Shown piece by piece: positions 19,837-32,671 of a DNA stretch of 64,000 bases. The position numbers and the translations under genes were made by a program. Within the stretch, counting starts at the first letter, position 1. The number at the start of each line of letters is the position of its first letter. The notes beneath the pieces are model-generated. The model did no database searches and was not told where the DNA came from. It saw only the letters and a list, made by a program, of their open reading frames with translations. Origin of the DNA: Strigamia acuminata (taxonomy: Eukaryota; Arthropoda; Chilopoda; Geophilomorpha; Linotaeniidae); contig OX442315.1 of assembly GCA_949358305.1 (NCBI GenBank), positions 12,426,427 through 12,490,426 on the forward strand, read 5' to 3'.

Positions 19837-22800
19837 TACATACCGTGTTAGTCTGCTTTAAGCTGCATGCCGTTGGACATGAGTTTACCAAGTTTTTTAA
19901 AATTACAGTCAAAGAGTTTATACCGGCTTTACGTGCCGGTAGAAGTGAAAAACCTGTTTTATTGTCTCTATTTAAGAGAGCACGGATGAATAATTGTGTT
20001 GGAATTTGGGCCTGAAATTTGAGTTTTCTTGAAATTCTGAAGATTATTATTAAATTTAGAAAGATTTATAGAAATTTAGGCCAATTTCCTACATTCTGAC
20101 ATCTAAAAATGCTTCTTATGCTGGTTTTGGCTCAATTCTTATTTCGAATTAATTTTTGGTCGTTGCACATTCAGAAACCTTTTACTGTCGCCAAATTTTT
20201 AGCAACCCCATATTTTCTTCACTAATCAAAATTAGTGCCCAAGTGTGTAATGTCACACAAAAAAGCAAACTGACCCACCATCAACACATGACTTTGACAC
20301 TTAAAAGCAGCACATTCAACTGTCTTGACCCTGGACTTGAATGTGAGGGATTCTGGTACAGAAAAACTTTCCCTATGTAGCCCAGACATAGGACGGGTCC
20401 CAGAAACTTGTCCGCACTAACAGGCTGTCCAGATGGGAGAGGGAATTTAACATTGCTGGGTATAGCTTGGGTCCAGCAAGCCTGCCGGACCACACAGCTA
20501 TTCAGAGTGTGCCCCAAACAGCGGGTTAACGAGAATTTCCCGGTGGCCGTGATGCCGTAAATTTTTTTCCCTTTTGTCGCGGCCCGACCTGTCTAGATTT
20601 CCCGGTACTAAATTTGTTCCCAGTCCAGCCCTGATACGCCTCTGATGGGATGCTCCAACCACTTAAATTAAGGAGTAGTAATAAATTTCACACCTCTTGC
20701 AGTTTACGACATGTAAACATTCTCTCGTAGATTCAAACAGGTCTCAAAGCTTTATACAACTTATTTACAGTACTGCCTTGTATAATAGCCGGGCTTTAAA
20801 AGCTTTTCCCGCTTGGATCCCCTCGGCACCTATTTGAAGCCGGTCGTTTATTCAGGCTCGGCGTATAACCGAATATTCGCCGATTTTTCCCAAAAAATGG
20901 TTTGCGAAAAATCAGGGACGACGCTAATTCCTTAACCTTCCAACTCGAACAAATTAGTTTCCTCTCTCTCCCTAAGACGGCATAAATTGACCCAAATTCT
21001 GCACATGTGCAACATCCGGTTCCACGAAATTCCAAAATAATTTGTCAAACACGTTTTTGACCACAACGAAGATGGCCACCGCAGCAAATGTACGCATATA
21101 AGTGTCTCTTTGCTATTAATTTTATCAACATTTTGATCAAATGCAAGGTCGGGTCCTTAAGAAAGTTGTCACACAGATCGCAACTTGTGTCGGTACATTC
21201 AAGAGATCTTTTGGAAATTAAAAAAATCTGAACACCATTTTCAGAAACTTTGCAATTGTGCGATAAATTTTGAACAAATAATTATTTTTTCAAAGACTTT
21301 TATTGCATTTATTCCCCAGGATGTTAAAATAAATTCCTTTTGACTCAAAAATCCTCTCAGATGCCAAATGTCAACATTATTTTTTGAGCCACTACGTGTT
21401 GTCACGAATCAATTCTAGGTGTAATAATTAATTTGACTTAAGTTCGCGCAAAAGGAAATTTAGCACAAACAAGTGGGCAAAGTTCGTAGATTTACTCGTA
21501 ATGGCCGCCGTCAAGTAAGGACATCAGGCGGTGAATAAACCTAAACCTCAGAAACAGTCGTATCGCAAACACCAGCTAAGAAATTCAGACGCCAGGTAAA
21601 ACATTTCAGGCACAACAGTGACCAGTTTTTGTCAACCCCTCATTGATTGTATAAGCTGACTTGCATATTGACAACTGTCAGACAAATGAAAAACTGCTTT
21701 AAATCAACAAGATCGATCACTTATTTCAAACCTGATTGATCACCGTACAAACCCCATTATTAAATCTCGCTAATTCATTCATGATTGAAACATTAAATCA
21801 AATCCTCAGAAACATAGAAGCAATCTAATAAACTTCCTCGTAGATTCCAACTTACCAGCAATTTTTTTGTTTCTTTCTTTCTTTTTTAACTTCCTTTTAT
21901 TTACTGCAATAATAATTATATATATATACAATAATTGCCAACAAAATGTCAGCTATTACACTTTCTCAAGTGAAGAGCATATAATCCAAACTCAAACAAA
22001 AACAGGAAAAATTCTAATTTCAAAATTCCACCCACCCAAAAAAATGAAAAAATTCATCAGAAAAATTAGAAAAATTGAAAAAAATTGAAAAAAATTCAAA
22101 AGAAAAAGAATATAACTCCAAATATGCTCTTCCTTGTACGAATTACTAGTTAAGGCAATACATTAATAACTTTTCCTCCTTCAAAGAAAAAAAAATATAG
22201 AGATTATACACGTAAAACAGTCACGAAAACACTACACACAACTAATCCTACATATCTAGTATTGTAATTAACTTTTTCTTCAAAAATATCTCAGTTGGAC
22301 CTCGGCTGTTAAATGGCAGTGTTGTTTTCCGTAAAAATTTCCTCCGCGAAAACCCCCGCATTTTATCTCCTATTTTCGCCACAAAACCGCCAAAAAAATA
22401 GCAAACAAAATGCAAAGTTAATCGGGAAGGATTATTTTACATTTTTATAAATTATTCATTATTCATTTAATTATTATTTCTTTTTTTTTCATATGTAAAA
22501 AAAAATCTATTCTTGACTTTGGTGCTGTCAATAATTGAGCTTTGACCGTACGTATTGAAAGACAAAAGTTTCGAACACATAAATTGTGATTTTCCTGAGA
22601 AAAAATATATAAATAAAAATACTAAAAATAAAAAAATTAATAAAAAATGGCCACCGAAACACTCGAACTATTCACCAACTGGCAGTTTTAAATAGCGGAA
22701 GCGTGAAAAACGAAAAAACGTGTAATTTTTTTTTTTTTTAACGATTTTCCACGTGTTAAAGAAGAAAAAACACAAATTACAGCGAGGAATACGGTTTTAT

Positions 22801-22961
22801 GCAGAGAGAAAAATAAAGTAAACGCACTTGACTAAAATTCCACGGTAAGAGAAAAACATAGCTTGGAAACGATCAAATAAAGGCGAAAACAAAACGGGAA
22901 AAAAAAGAGAAAATATCGAGAAAAATAAGAGAGAAAAATTTAACCTAAAACTGATACAAAA
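19837..22961. other. Intergenic DNA between paralogue B and the ATAD2 3' end
   Basis: No gene recognised. At about 20770-20890 a fragment starting TACTGCCTTG with CCGGGC and GGCGTATAA blocks resembles the MITE at 15645. The rest is AT-rich, with A/T homopolymer runs near 22480 and 22725. The ATAD2 3' UTR presumably lies just left of 22962. Confidence 0.4.
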
Positions 22962-25900
22962 TCAGGAACCTTGCTGCTGTCGTTTGAAGACGTCCAACTG
23001 CCCTTCCAATTCCTGAAAAAAAGATTTTCAAAAAAATTAATTTTAGGCTTATTTAAAAAAAAATCCGCAATTAAGAGCCGCCCTGGTTGCTTTGATTCAT
23101 TTTCCATTCATTCCGAGTAGTTTTCCATTCATTTTGAGTCATTTTTCATTCGTTTTATGTCATTTCGAGTCATTTTTCATTCGTTTTATGTCATTTCGAG
23201 TCATTTTTCATTCGTTTTATGTCATTTTGAGTCGTTTTTCATTCGTTTTAGGTCATTTTGAGTCGTTTTTCATTCGTTTTAGGTCATTTTTATGTCGTTT
23301 GCATTGGTTTTATGTCATTTTTATGTCGTTTGCATTGGTTTTATGTCATTTTGAGTCGTTTTGTATAATTTTAAGTCGTTTTGCATTCGTTTTATGTCCA
23401 TTTGTGTCATTTTGAGTCAAAATGAATGGAAAACAGCCACTACTTCAAGCTTGAATTGAGGCGAGAGCAGGAATTTGAAAACAAGAGCCGCGACTCTTAA
23501 TTACGATAGTCAAAGAAATTAATACTTGAATCAGAGTTGTTTTGTCCCATTGCCTAGCGTGTCGCGTTACGCACATGCGCAAGGCACAGTGAAACCGTTC
23601 TAGAACGTCGGTGGTGCAGTCGTCGGTGGCTTCGACGATGCTGTCAAGGAGTTGGCGCAAACGGTTGGGGTCGACGATCACTTGGCGCTCGGCGTCGTCG
23701 CGGGGTGGTGCGACCTCCGTGGCGGGTTTGGCAGGTTTGGCAGGTTTCGGGGCGATCGACTTGTCGACTACGTCGTGGAGTGATTTGATCCAGTCGCCGC
23801 TGCGTTTCACTTTGGCTTTGCAGCCGCCCGCTGTTAACCTTTCGCAGAGGTCCTGTTTGCGATAAGAGACATTAGATAATATCTTGCAGTTTTAGGTCTA
23901 AAAGTCCAAGTTTGGCCGAAAATGAAATTTTAATCAAAAAAAATTTTTGTCGTCGGAAAGATTCAAATTTCTACCAAATTTTAGCCAATTTCATCCGGAA
24001 ATAGCAATTTTTTAGCCCAAAATCATTAAAATTAGCCGAAAATTCAATTTAGCAACAAATAAGAATGTATTTTGTATGAAAATGTCAATTTTTTGGCCGT
24101 AAAAACCAAATTTCTGGCAAATTTAACCAAATTTTATATGAAAATGGCAATTTTTAAGCCAAAAAACGTTAAATTCGGTCAAAAAAGTGCATTTAACAAC
24201 AAAAAACAATGTATTTTCAATCAAAAGATCCATTTTTAAGTTTTTTATATGAAAATGTCAATTTTTTTGGCCGAAAAACCAATTTTTTGGCCGAAAAAAA
24301 CAATTTTTTGGCCGAAAAATCCAAATTTCTGGCCAATTTAACCCAATTTCACCTAAAAATGGCTATTTTTAAGCCAAAAAACGTTAAATTCGGTCAAAAA
24401 AGTGCATTTAACAACAAAAAACAATGTATTTTCAATCAAAAGATCCATTTTTAAGTTTTTTATATGAAAATGTCAATTTTTTTGGCCGAAAAACCAATTT
24501 TTTGGCCGAAAAAAACAATTTTTTGGCCGAAAAATCCAAATTTCTGGCAAATTTAACCCAATTTCACCTGAAAACGGCAATTTTTAAGCCAAAAAACGTT
24601 AAATTCGGCCAAAAAAGTGCATTCAACAACAAAAAACAATGTATTTTCAATCAAAAAATCCATTTTTAACATTCTTGTACACAAAAATGGAAATTCCCAC
24701 CTAAAATTTCCATTCTAGCAAACAACTCAACTCACCTTTTCATCTAAATTCGTCCCCTCTTCAGAACTGAACCCAGACGACACTTCCTTCAGTTCGTCAT
24801 TTTTCACACTCGACATGGAACTCTCCGCTGGCCCTGCACACGCCGTCCCACTGTCTTTGCTCAAATCACTATTCAGCTGATCGTCCTCGTCATCACAAAA
24901 CAGACGAGTCTCCAAACTATTCACCGCCACCGCAGGCGCTTCTTCCGTCTGCGTAGCCGTCACCTCCATCCTCCGTGGGGCCTCCGCCGGCGGTCGCTTC
25001 ACAACTCGTCGCCCGCCGCCGAACCACAACGACTTGCGACGCTTGCAGTGCACCACTTCCGGCTTGCTGCCCGACGCGCTCGCTTTGTGCGGTTCCGGTT
25101 TCGCTTTTTTTGGCTCGTCGGGACCGGAGTCGTCAGATTTGATGCAATTTTTTGATTTTTTCTTAACACGAATCAACTCTCTATCACTGTCGTTGTCGTC
25201 GGTGGACTTTGCGACGTTTATTTCGCTCACGTCCATTGATTTCGGCACGGTCGGGTCGCTTGTGTCCGTCGATTTGGAGTTTTCCTCGACTTGTAGCCCC
25301 CGAACGCGTCTACTGTAGCGTTTGCTGTTGTCGGCTTCGGTTTCGACCTCGATGGCATCGTCGTGGCCGCCCGCAAGTCGCACGGTGTTTCGCTCGATAG
25401 TTCGGTAGTTTTGCGGGGCAAATTTCGTCGGCACGCAACCTGCAATTAATTTTACATTTTGAATTTGAATTTTGAATATTTTTGAATTTGAATTTTTAAT
25501 ATTTTTGAATTTGAATTTTTAATATTTTTGAATTCAAATTTTTAATATTTTTGAATTTGAATTTTTAATATCTTTGAATTTGAAATTGAATTTTTAATAT
25601 TTTTGAATTTGAATTTTAAATATTTTTGAATTTGAATTTTAAATATTTTTGAATTTGAATTTTAAATATTTTTGAATTTGAATTTTAAATATTTTTGAAT
25701 TTGAATTTTTAATATCTTTGAATTTTAAATATTTTTGAATTTGAATTTGAATTTTGAATATCTTTGAATTTTGAATATTTATGAATTTAAATTTAAATTT
25801 TGAATATTTTAAATTTTGAATGTTTTTGAATTTTGAATATTTTCAAATTTTGAATATTTTTGAATTCGAATCCGAACTTTTAATACATTTGGATTTCTTT

Positions 25901-28900
25901 TTTAACAAACCTCTTCGTCTTCTGGCTTCGATTATATCCTGGCAGATTTTTTCAAATTCAGGATCAAGTTCCGAATCCACGATGGCGTGAGCTGCATCTC
26001 GAAGTGCGCATGCGCGATGCCGAATAATTTTATCTACAAAAAAAAAAAAAATAAAAAATAAAAATAAAAAAAAATTTCATATATACACACCAGATGGAAT
26101 TTTATCGGGATTGTATTCAAGCGCATTATGGCAAATCAAATCCACATCGTCTAAAAACTGAGACACGGTTTCATACAAGTGAGTATCGATTTTAGTCAAC
26201 ATGGATTCCAAATCCATCGGAAACTTTACAACATCCAAATAATCCGAAACCTAAAAAACAAAAAAATCCAAATTTTAAAAAATTTCTACCAAAATGACGC
26301 AAAAATCAAAAATCAAATCACTTCAGCTATGTCGACGGGTTTGGTGAACGACGTAAACCTCCGATCCCGAGCCAATTTGTACAGAATTTCCCGCAGGAAC
26401 AAACGCAGTTCGCGCAACGTCGCTTCCTCCTGCTCTTCCAACCTGCGTAACTCAACCTTCGACAATTTCCGCGACTCTTTCGGCGGTGCAACGGGCAATT
26501 CCTCCAAAGTACTCTCTAAAAAAAAAATAAAAAAATAAAAAAACTCAAAACCCAAAACCAACAAAAATTACCGTGTTTCCGCTTCAATTTCGGCGCGCAC
26601 GCCGCCAAATGAATAATAACGTCCGAGAAAAATTCGTAGCGCTGTTCCTTCGTCGGATTCATCATCGAAAAAACCTCATTGTGTTTACTAGAAAATAAAT
26701 TCGCCATCTGAAACCCAAAAAAATCGATCAAAACCAATAATTTCCATTAATTCAAACATTTCTTAACAACCTGCTCGGGTAACTCGTCGAACGGACAATC
26801 GGACGTGGCTAAAACGAGCACCGGAGCGCCCGGATCGACGTCCTGCAGGAGAGTGAGGAAAGTCGCACGCGTTGTATCGCTCAACGTACCCCACCATTGA
26901 TCCAAATGGGGAAAATAGAGAATACTCGGACGAGTCCTATACGCCTCCGTAAACACCTAAAGATTAAAAATAATTATTTAAAACAATTTTTTTTGTGATA
27001 AATTAGTGGATTTTTGCACCTGAGCGCACGATTCTTCAGGTGTTTTGGCCGAAACGGCGTAGAGTGTTGGCAGATCGAGTCGATGGACGGGAAAGCATTC
27101 GAGAGAATGTAGAATTGCGGGTGCTAAATGCGTCGTTTGACCTTGGTCTGGAGCGCCGGCGATCAGCAGCCGAGGTCGGTGAGATGTGGCAGCTCTGAAA
27201 TGCGATCTGGGCATCGCCGCTTTGCCGGTTAACGGCGATTGCTGGTCCTCTGCTTCATAAATGTCCATCTTCTCGTTATCACTGTAGTAATCTTCGCTCT
27301 CGCAATCACCTGAAAATAAATATTAAAAATTAAATAAATTATAAATTAAAAAATTTTACACGTAATAGTCAATTTTGCACGTAAAAAGATGAATTTAACG
27401 TACAAAAATGAATTTTATACGTAAACAAATAAATTTTATACGTAAACAAATGAATTTTATACGTAAACAAATGAATTTTATACGTAAACAAATACATTTT
27501 ACGCGTTAAAAGAGAATTTTCCACATAAAAAGAGAATTTTACGCGTAAAAAAACGAAATTTACGCGTAAAAAAATGAATTTTACGCGTAAAAAGACGAAT
27601 TTTACGCGTAAAAAAACGAATTTTACGCGTAAAAAAATGAATTTTACACGTAAATAGTTGATTTTGCAATTGTTTACTTTTTTCATTGGCAGTGGAGGAG
27701 GCAGTTTTAAGTGGGAATATTTTCTTGAGCACAGCAAGCACTTGGTCGTGCATCTTCTGCATTAAGGGTTGAATGGTGGCAGTTAATGGACGTCCGGGTG
27801 AGATTTGGGCCCGTTGACCTGAAGGAACCAAATTATCTATAGCTTTTATAAAATCTTTGGCTTCAACCTGCAAATTTAGACGAGAAAAATCATTTAATTA
27901 TTTCTTTCGAATTTTTTTGTTTCTTTTTAGAATTTGGTACCTTAATGGAAGAAAAATCCAACTGTAATCTTTGGCGTGAATTGTATATCTGTGGGTAACG
28001 TCGTTTGAGAGCAGACAAGGCAACTTCAGCGCATAAGGCCTTTAAATCGGCGCCGCAATAGCCGGCAGTTTTCTGAGCGATTTGTGACACGAAATCCGCG
28101 CTGAATTTCGGCAACCATTCTTTGGTGTGGATTTTTAAAATATTTTCACGATCCTAAAAAGAAATTGAAAAAGTGTAAAAAATTGTGTAAAAATAAAAAC
28201 TAAAAAAATGTAAAAAAAAAACTAAAGAAGTATAAAAAAAACTGTAAAGAACTGTAAAAATAACTAACAATTGTAAAAATTAAAAACTGTAAAAAAAACT
28301 TGAAAATTGTAAAAAAAAAAAAAAAAAACAGTAAAAAAAATAATAAATAAATAAAGAATTGTAAAAAAAACTAAAAACTTAAAAACTAAAAACTGTAAGA
28401 AATTTAAAAAATATCGTTAAAATAATTGTAAAAGTAGTCAAAACATTGTAAAGTAGTAAAAAAAATCGTTATAAACCGTAATAAAGATCGTTAAAAACCG
28501 TAAAAAAAGATCGTTAAAAACCGTAAAAAAAATCGTTAAAAACCGTAAAAAAAATCGTTAAAACCGTAAAAAAAGATCGTTAAAAACCGTAAAAAAGATC
28601 GTTAAAAACCGTAAAAGAAATCGTTAAAAACCATAAAAAAAAATTGTTAAAACCCGTAAAAAACTGTAAAAAATAAACTTAAAAACTGTAAAAACTAAAA
28701 AAAATTGTAGAAATATGTAAAAACTGTAAAAAAAAAATGTAAAAGCGGTAAAAAAATTTAAAAGCTGTAAAAAAAAATGTAAAAACTGTAAAAGTTGTAA
28801 AAAACCCGTAAGAGTTAAAAAAAATTGAAGAAACCTCTAATGACGGCAAGGGGAAATGGAATTCCCGGTCAAACCGGCCGGGTCTCCGAAGCGCGGGGTC

Positions 28901-31513
28901 GATAGCATCAATACGGTTGGTAGCGCCGATCACGACGACTTCCCCCCGATTGTCCAACCCGTCCATCAATGCCAGGAGGGTCGACACGATCGAGCTGTGA
29001 ATTTGATCCTGGCGACTGGAGCGCACGGGCGCCAGTCCGTCGATTTCATCAAAGAAAATAATGGATGGACGCATGACAAAAGCTTGATCGAACAGAAGCC
29101 GCAATTGGCGCTCGGACTCGCCCACCCATTTGCTCAGACAATCGGCGCCTTTGCGCATAAAAAACGCGACGGTTCGGTCTCCGCCCAAGCTGCACTCGTT
29201 AGCCAGAGCTCTTGCTACGAGCGTTTTTCCGGTACCTGGAAAAAGGAAAAAAAAAATTTGTTTTTTTGTTTTTTTAATTTTTGATTTTTTCCAACCTGGT
29301 GGTCCGTAGAAGAGGACGCCTCTCGGCGGAGTGATTTTAAAGCGTTCAAACACTTCGGGGTAAAGCATTGGAAATAGAATCATTTCTTTTAGTCGTTCCA
29401 CGTGTTTTGCAAGTCCACCGATGCTCTCAAAGTTGACCTAAATCGTGATTGGTTCATTAGGTTAATGAAATTTCGTATTTTTTAATGTTTTTGCATTCGA
29501 AAATTGAAGCCAAATTTGATTAAATGGGTTTTTACGGTTATGAAGACGGATTTTACAGCTAAAAAGCCAATTTTACACGTAAAAAAAAAAATTTTACACA
29601 TTAAAAATATGAATTTTACATGTTAAAGACTAATTTTAAACGTAAAAAGCAAATTTACACGTAAAAAAAGCAATTTTACACGTAAAAAAAGCAATTTTAC
29701 ACGTAAAAAAAGCAATTTTACACGTAAAAAAAGCAATTTTACACGTAAAAAAAGCAAATTTACACGTAAAAAAAGCAAATTTACACGTAAAAAAAGCAAA
29801 TTTACACGTAAAAATAGCAAATTTACACGTAAAAAAGCAATTTTACTAGTAAAAAAGGACTTTTAACATGTTTAAAGGCCAAATTTACTCGTAAAAAGAC
29901 AAAAAAAAAATCCTTCACCAATCTGCTCCTTCCAACTTTCGAATGCAATTCCACCAAAAACTATAAACAACAATTACAGTTCGGTCAATATTCATCGGAT
30001 CTATATCGGCCATTCTGCCACCAGCTTTCAACCGATCGGTTAACGCATGTTCTATGGCATTGAAATTTGTAGGCAGACATCTAGAAAACAAAAAATAAAT
30101 AAATAAACAAAACCAAAACCAAAACAATTCCAAACTCCAACCGATTCCTAGCCCGAGCCATGCTCTTCGCCTTCCGTCGTTCGAAGCGCCGGTCATCCTC
30201 GCCGCTCGACGACGTGCTCGAACTCGACCCCGAACTGTTGTGCGTCGCGTGCCTCCTCTGACCGGTCGGGCTTTTGTGTGCTGGAGACTTGAAGGCGTTA
30301 AATTTAGTTCTACGATGCGCTGGAGACGTATGAAAAACATTTTTCGTTGATACTTTTTTCGGTCGACTCGACTCCTGCGCCACTTGGAATCGGTTGATAA
30401 CTGGTTTCTTCTGTCTTAAATCGTACTTGGTGTGCGGCATATCGTCACTAGATGACTCTAAAATACACAAATCAACATTTTTGCACTCGAGTGACTCGAC
30501 CAACCCAATTTTTTTATTTTATTTACGTGTTTTACTCGAGTTCCAGCGACTTCCGCCGGCCCGGCAACGTTCCCGACCCATAACGATCGATGTTTCGTCG
30601 TCGGTTTCGTTGCCCCCTGCAACGCTCTCTTCAGTTTCGGTGCCTTTCTTCACTCCCGGTTCCGATCGGCGCTTCAAACTCTTCACCCGCGAGTACATGT
30701 CATCGAATTGACCCTAAGTTTTATTTTAAAAATTATTTTTTAATTTTTTAAAAAATTTTTTCGTGGACAAACATTGCTTTGCGAGTCTTGGTCAATTTTG
30801 TCGTCACTCGTTAGGGGGTCCATGGCGGCGTAATCGCGCAACTTCGATCCGATTATCCAACTTTGGTTCAGTGTTTCGTATCTAGATTGAGTGAAAATTG
30901 ATTATTTTTTAGTAAAATCGATTTTTTTTGTGCATTTTTTAGTAAAATCGATTTTTTTTGGTGCATTTTTACAATGATTTTCGTTGCCGGGTGCTTCGTC
31001 GAATGCCTGAATTCGGTGTTTGGTCCATGACGGTTTCGTCATCGTCATCGTCGTCGTCGTCATCGTCGTCTTCAGTGTCTTGTCCATCATCAAATATACA
31101 ATCATCATTATTCGTTGTCATTTCCTGCTCCTCTTTAATTGCACGCATCGTCCTACGAGTCAAGTACGAAGAACCTAAAAATTAGAAAAAAATCAAAATA
31201 TAATCAAATTAAATCGAAAATGCACATTTAACTAACACAATTACCTATACCAGTCGTATTTGTAAGTCTTTGTCGAGCTGAAATCCTAGAAATCGCAAGA
31301 AAATAGGTTTAAAAAATGTTTAAAAAATCAACAAAAAATCACATTTTTCGACATTTACCTTAAACTCCTTCTTGACGACATCTCCAAACGTCTTCTTTTC
31401 CGTCTTGGAATGAAACAACTTTCATCACTATCATCCTAACAAGCAAAAAACACAAAAATAAACAAAGAATTAATCACAACCGGAAGTAAATTTTAAAAAA
31501 CCTCATTTTTCAT
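22962..31513 (-). CDS. ATAD2: ATAD2/ATAD2B-like AAA+ ATPase with bromodomain
   Basis: Exons: 31502-31513, 31359-31435, 31245-31285, 30973-31174, 30773-30881, 30527-30713, 30142-30457, 29978-30080, 29296-29437, 28835-29235, 27941-28153, 27678-27867, 27020-27309, 26771-26956, 26572-26707, 26322-26515, 26091-26250, 25911-26033, 24736-25439, 23526-23852, 22962-23012. Sum 4164 nt, 1387 aa, close to vertebrate ATAD2. Order: acidic, basic N-terminus; RRFERRKAKSMARARNR; AAA1 with Walker A GPPGTGKT (394-401) and Walker B IIFFDEID (455-462); inactive second AAA with QGQTT for GKT (about 720-724); bromodomain with EYNPD (acetyl-lysine-binding Asn about 980); conserved C-terminal helical region (LRQLLDSIV to DKTTLIQ). 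Known ATAD2 proteins are nuclear hexameric ATPases reading acetylated histones. The 12-bp first exon (MKNE, donor GTTTTT) is weak; the rest is firm. Confidence 0.93.
23066..23504. mobile_element. MITE with internal minisatellite, filling the last ATAD2 intron
   Basis: Inverted termini CAATTAAGAGCCGCC (left) and GTAATTAAGAGTCGC (right, minus strand). Between them, 23092-23420 is a tandem array based on TTCATTCGTTTTATGTCATT and GAGTCG. The intron is 23013-23525, so the element makes up most of it. Related to the MITE at 17151. Confidence 0.7.
24180..24669. repeat. 215-bp tandem duplication in an ATAD2 intron
   Basis: The segment starting near 24209 repeats almost exactly 215 bp later (24424), each with three TTTTTTGGCCGAAAAA palindromes. 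More diverged copies appear at 23890-24180. Lies in intron 23853-24735. Confidence 0.9.
25445..25870. repeat. Intronic minisatellite, GAATTTGAATTTTTAATATT type
   Basis: Repeats of roughly 24-29 bp built from GAATTTGAATTTT and AATATTTTT fill the intron between the exons ending at 25911 and starting at 25439. Confidence 0.9.
27360..27662. repeat. Intronic minisatellite, about 21-bp unit
   Basis: Repeats of ACGTAAAAAAATGAATTTT and variants (intron 27310-27677). Adjacent units form TTTTACGCGTAAAA palindromes. Confidence 0.9.
28160..28830. repeat. Intronic minisatellite, about 22-bp unit
   Basis: Repeats of GTTAAAAACCGTAAAAAAAATC and decayed variants (AACTGTAAAAA) fill the 28154-28834 intron of ATAD2. 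Confidence 0.9.
29540..29905. repeat. Intronic minisatellite, about 21-bp unit
   Basis: Repeats of ACGTAAAAAAAGCAATTTTAC in the 29438-29977 ATAD2 intron. Shares the TTTACACGTAAA palindrome with the array at 27360, so the two arrays may be related. Confidence 0.9.
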
Positions 31514-32671
31514 ATTTAAACACAACGATTTTTTTTTTTTTTTAATTTTGACACAAACACGATCGTCGATCGTCCGTTTTTAATATTTTTCGTGCAATCG
31601 CCACGTTAATTGGTCATTTTAAGTGATTTTTCGACGGACAATGAAGGCCCTGGTAAGGCTTGTATTCCAGTACACGATGGCCGGACCACTTTTGCATACG
31701 TTTTTTGCACTTACATCGCACTCATGCAGCATACTTCCCGATTTTGTTCGAGAGCATGAATCCAACGCTAAATATTTCGACGACAAATTTCCTTTCAAAA
31801 ATCTTCCTTGCCGTGTTCGGACCATATTCCTTTCCGTAACCCCACAGAACAACTCATTCCGCCATTAATGCCGCATCACTACCCGTGATTTCAGCGGGGA
31901 TTTATTCCTCGGGGTTGCGATTTGTTTTACTTACGTTAGAGCATGTTTCCATTAAGTTTCGGGTGTAGTTTGTGTTTTGTGTGCGATTGGTGGGGTGAAT
32001 GTGTTTGGTAAATGATTATATCGTGCTTGTGCTTTGAAAAAGTGGTCGCGGAGGGATACGGTGATGTGTTAGGTGGTTTATAAGAGCGGGAATAACAAAA
32101 TGTGAAACGAATTTCTTTCTTTTTTTTAATTTTTGGGTTGGGATTTTGTTTTTTGGGATTTGTGGTGGTTGAGAGTTGGGATTCGTGTTTTGGAATGTAT
32201 GCGGTACTAAAGTTTGACGTGTTTCTGTGATTAAAGTCGATTTGCATTAAATCAGCTGTTAGTTGTGTCGTGGATGACGTAATCAATTCGTGTATTATTT
32301 ATTTAAATTTATTAATTAAATTTCTCGTATTTGTTGAAGAAATACGAATGTTTGATTAGAGATCAAGAAATAACATTGTTGGAAAAAAGTGGACATATTT
32401 ATTTTCAATATTTTAGTGTAATTTTGTATGTTTGTTTAATCCGGGCAAATATTTGGTCACGTGGTCGCTGCGAACCAATCACGAGGATTAACAAAGTAAA
32501 CACTTCTAGTGGCAATGGCCGTAATAAAAATCATTCATCCAAAATGAAAAACAAAAGAATTTTTGATGTAAAATTTTATTCAATAAAAACCAAAATAAAA
32601 ATAAGAAAAATTCATAAGTCAACTAAATTTACATGCTTTTTTTTTTATTGTTTTTTGTTTTTTTCACATAT
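31514..32671. other. Intergenic: ATAD2 upstream region and GEMIN8 3' end
   Basis: The ATAD2 promoter and the 3' UTR of GEMIN8 must lie here. Open frames at about 31620-31870 on both strands are not supported by homology. No repeat element is evident. Confidence 0.45.
32644..32649 (-). terminator. Polyadenylation signal of GEMIN8
   Basis: AATAAA on the minus strand 22 bases after the GEMIN8 stop codon; another AATAAA lies at about 32575-32580. Confidence 0.5.

Noticed and set aside
27369-27737. Open frame with LRVKF repeats (also 29623-29820)
   Set aside because: Intronic minisatellites with a unit divisible by three; no protein signal.
30958-31185. Plus-strand frame with a long serine run
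   Set aside because: Antisense of the Asp-rich ATAD2 exon at 30973-31174.
31619-31868. Overlapping ORFs on both strands upstream of ATAD2
   Set aside because: No family resemblance, no splice structure that joins them to a gene; more likely promoter or 5' UTR sequence.
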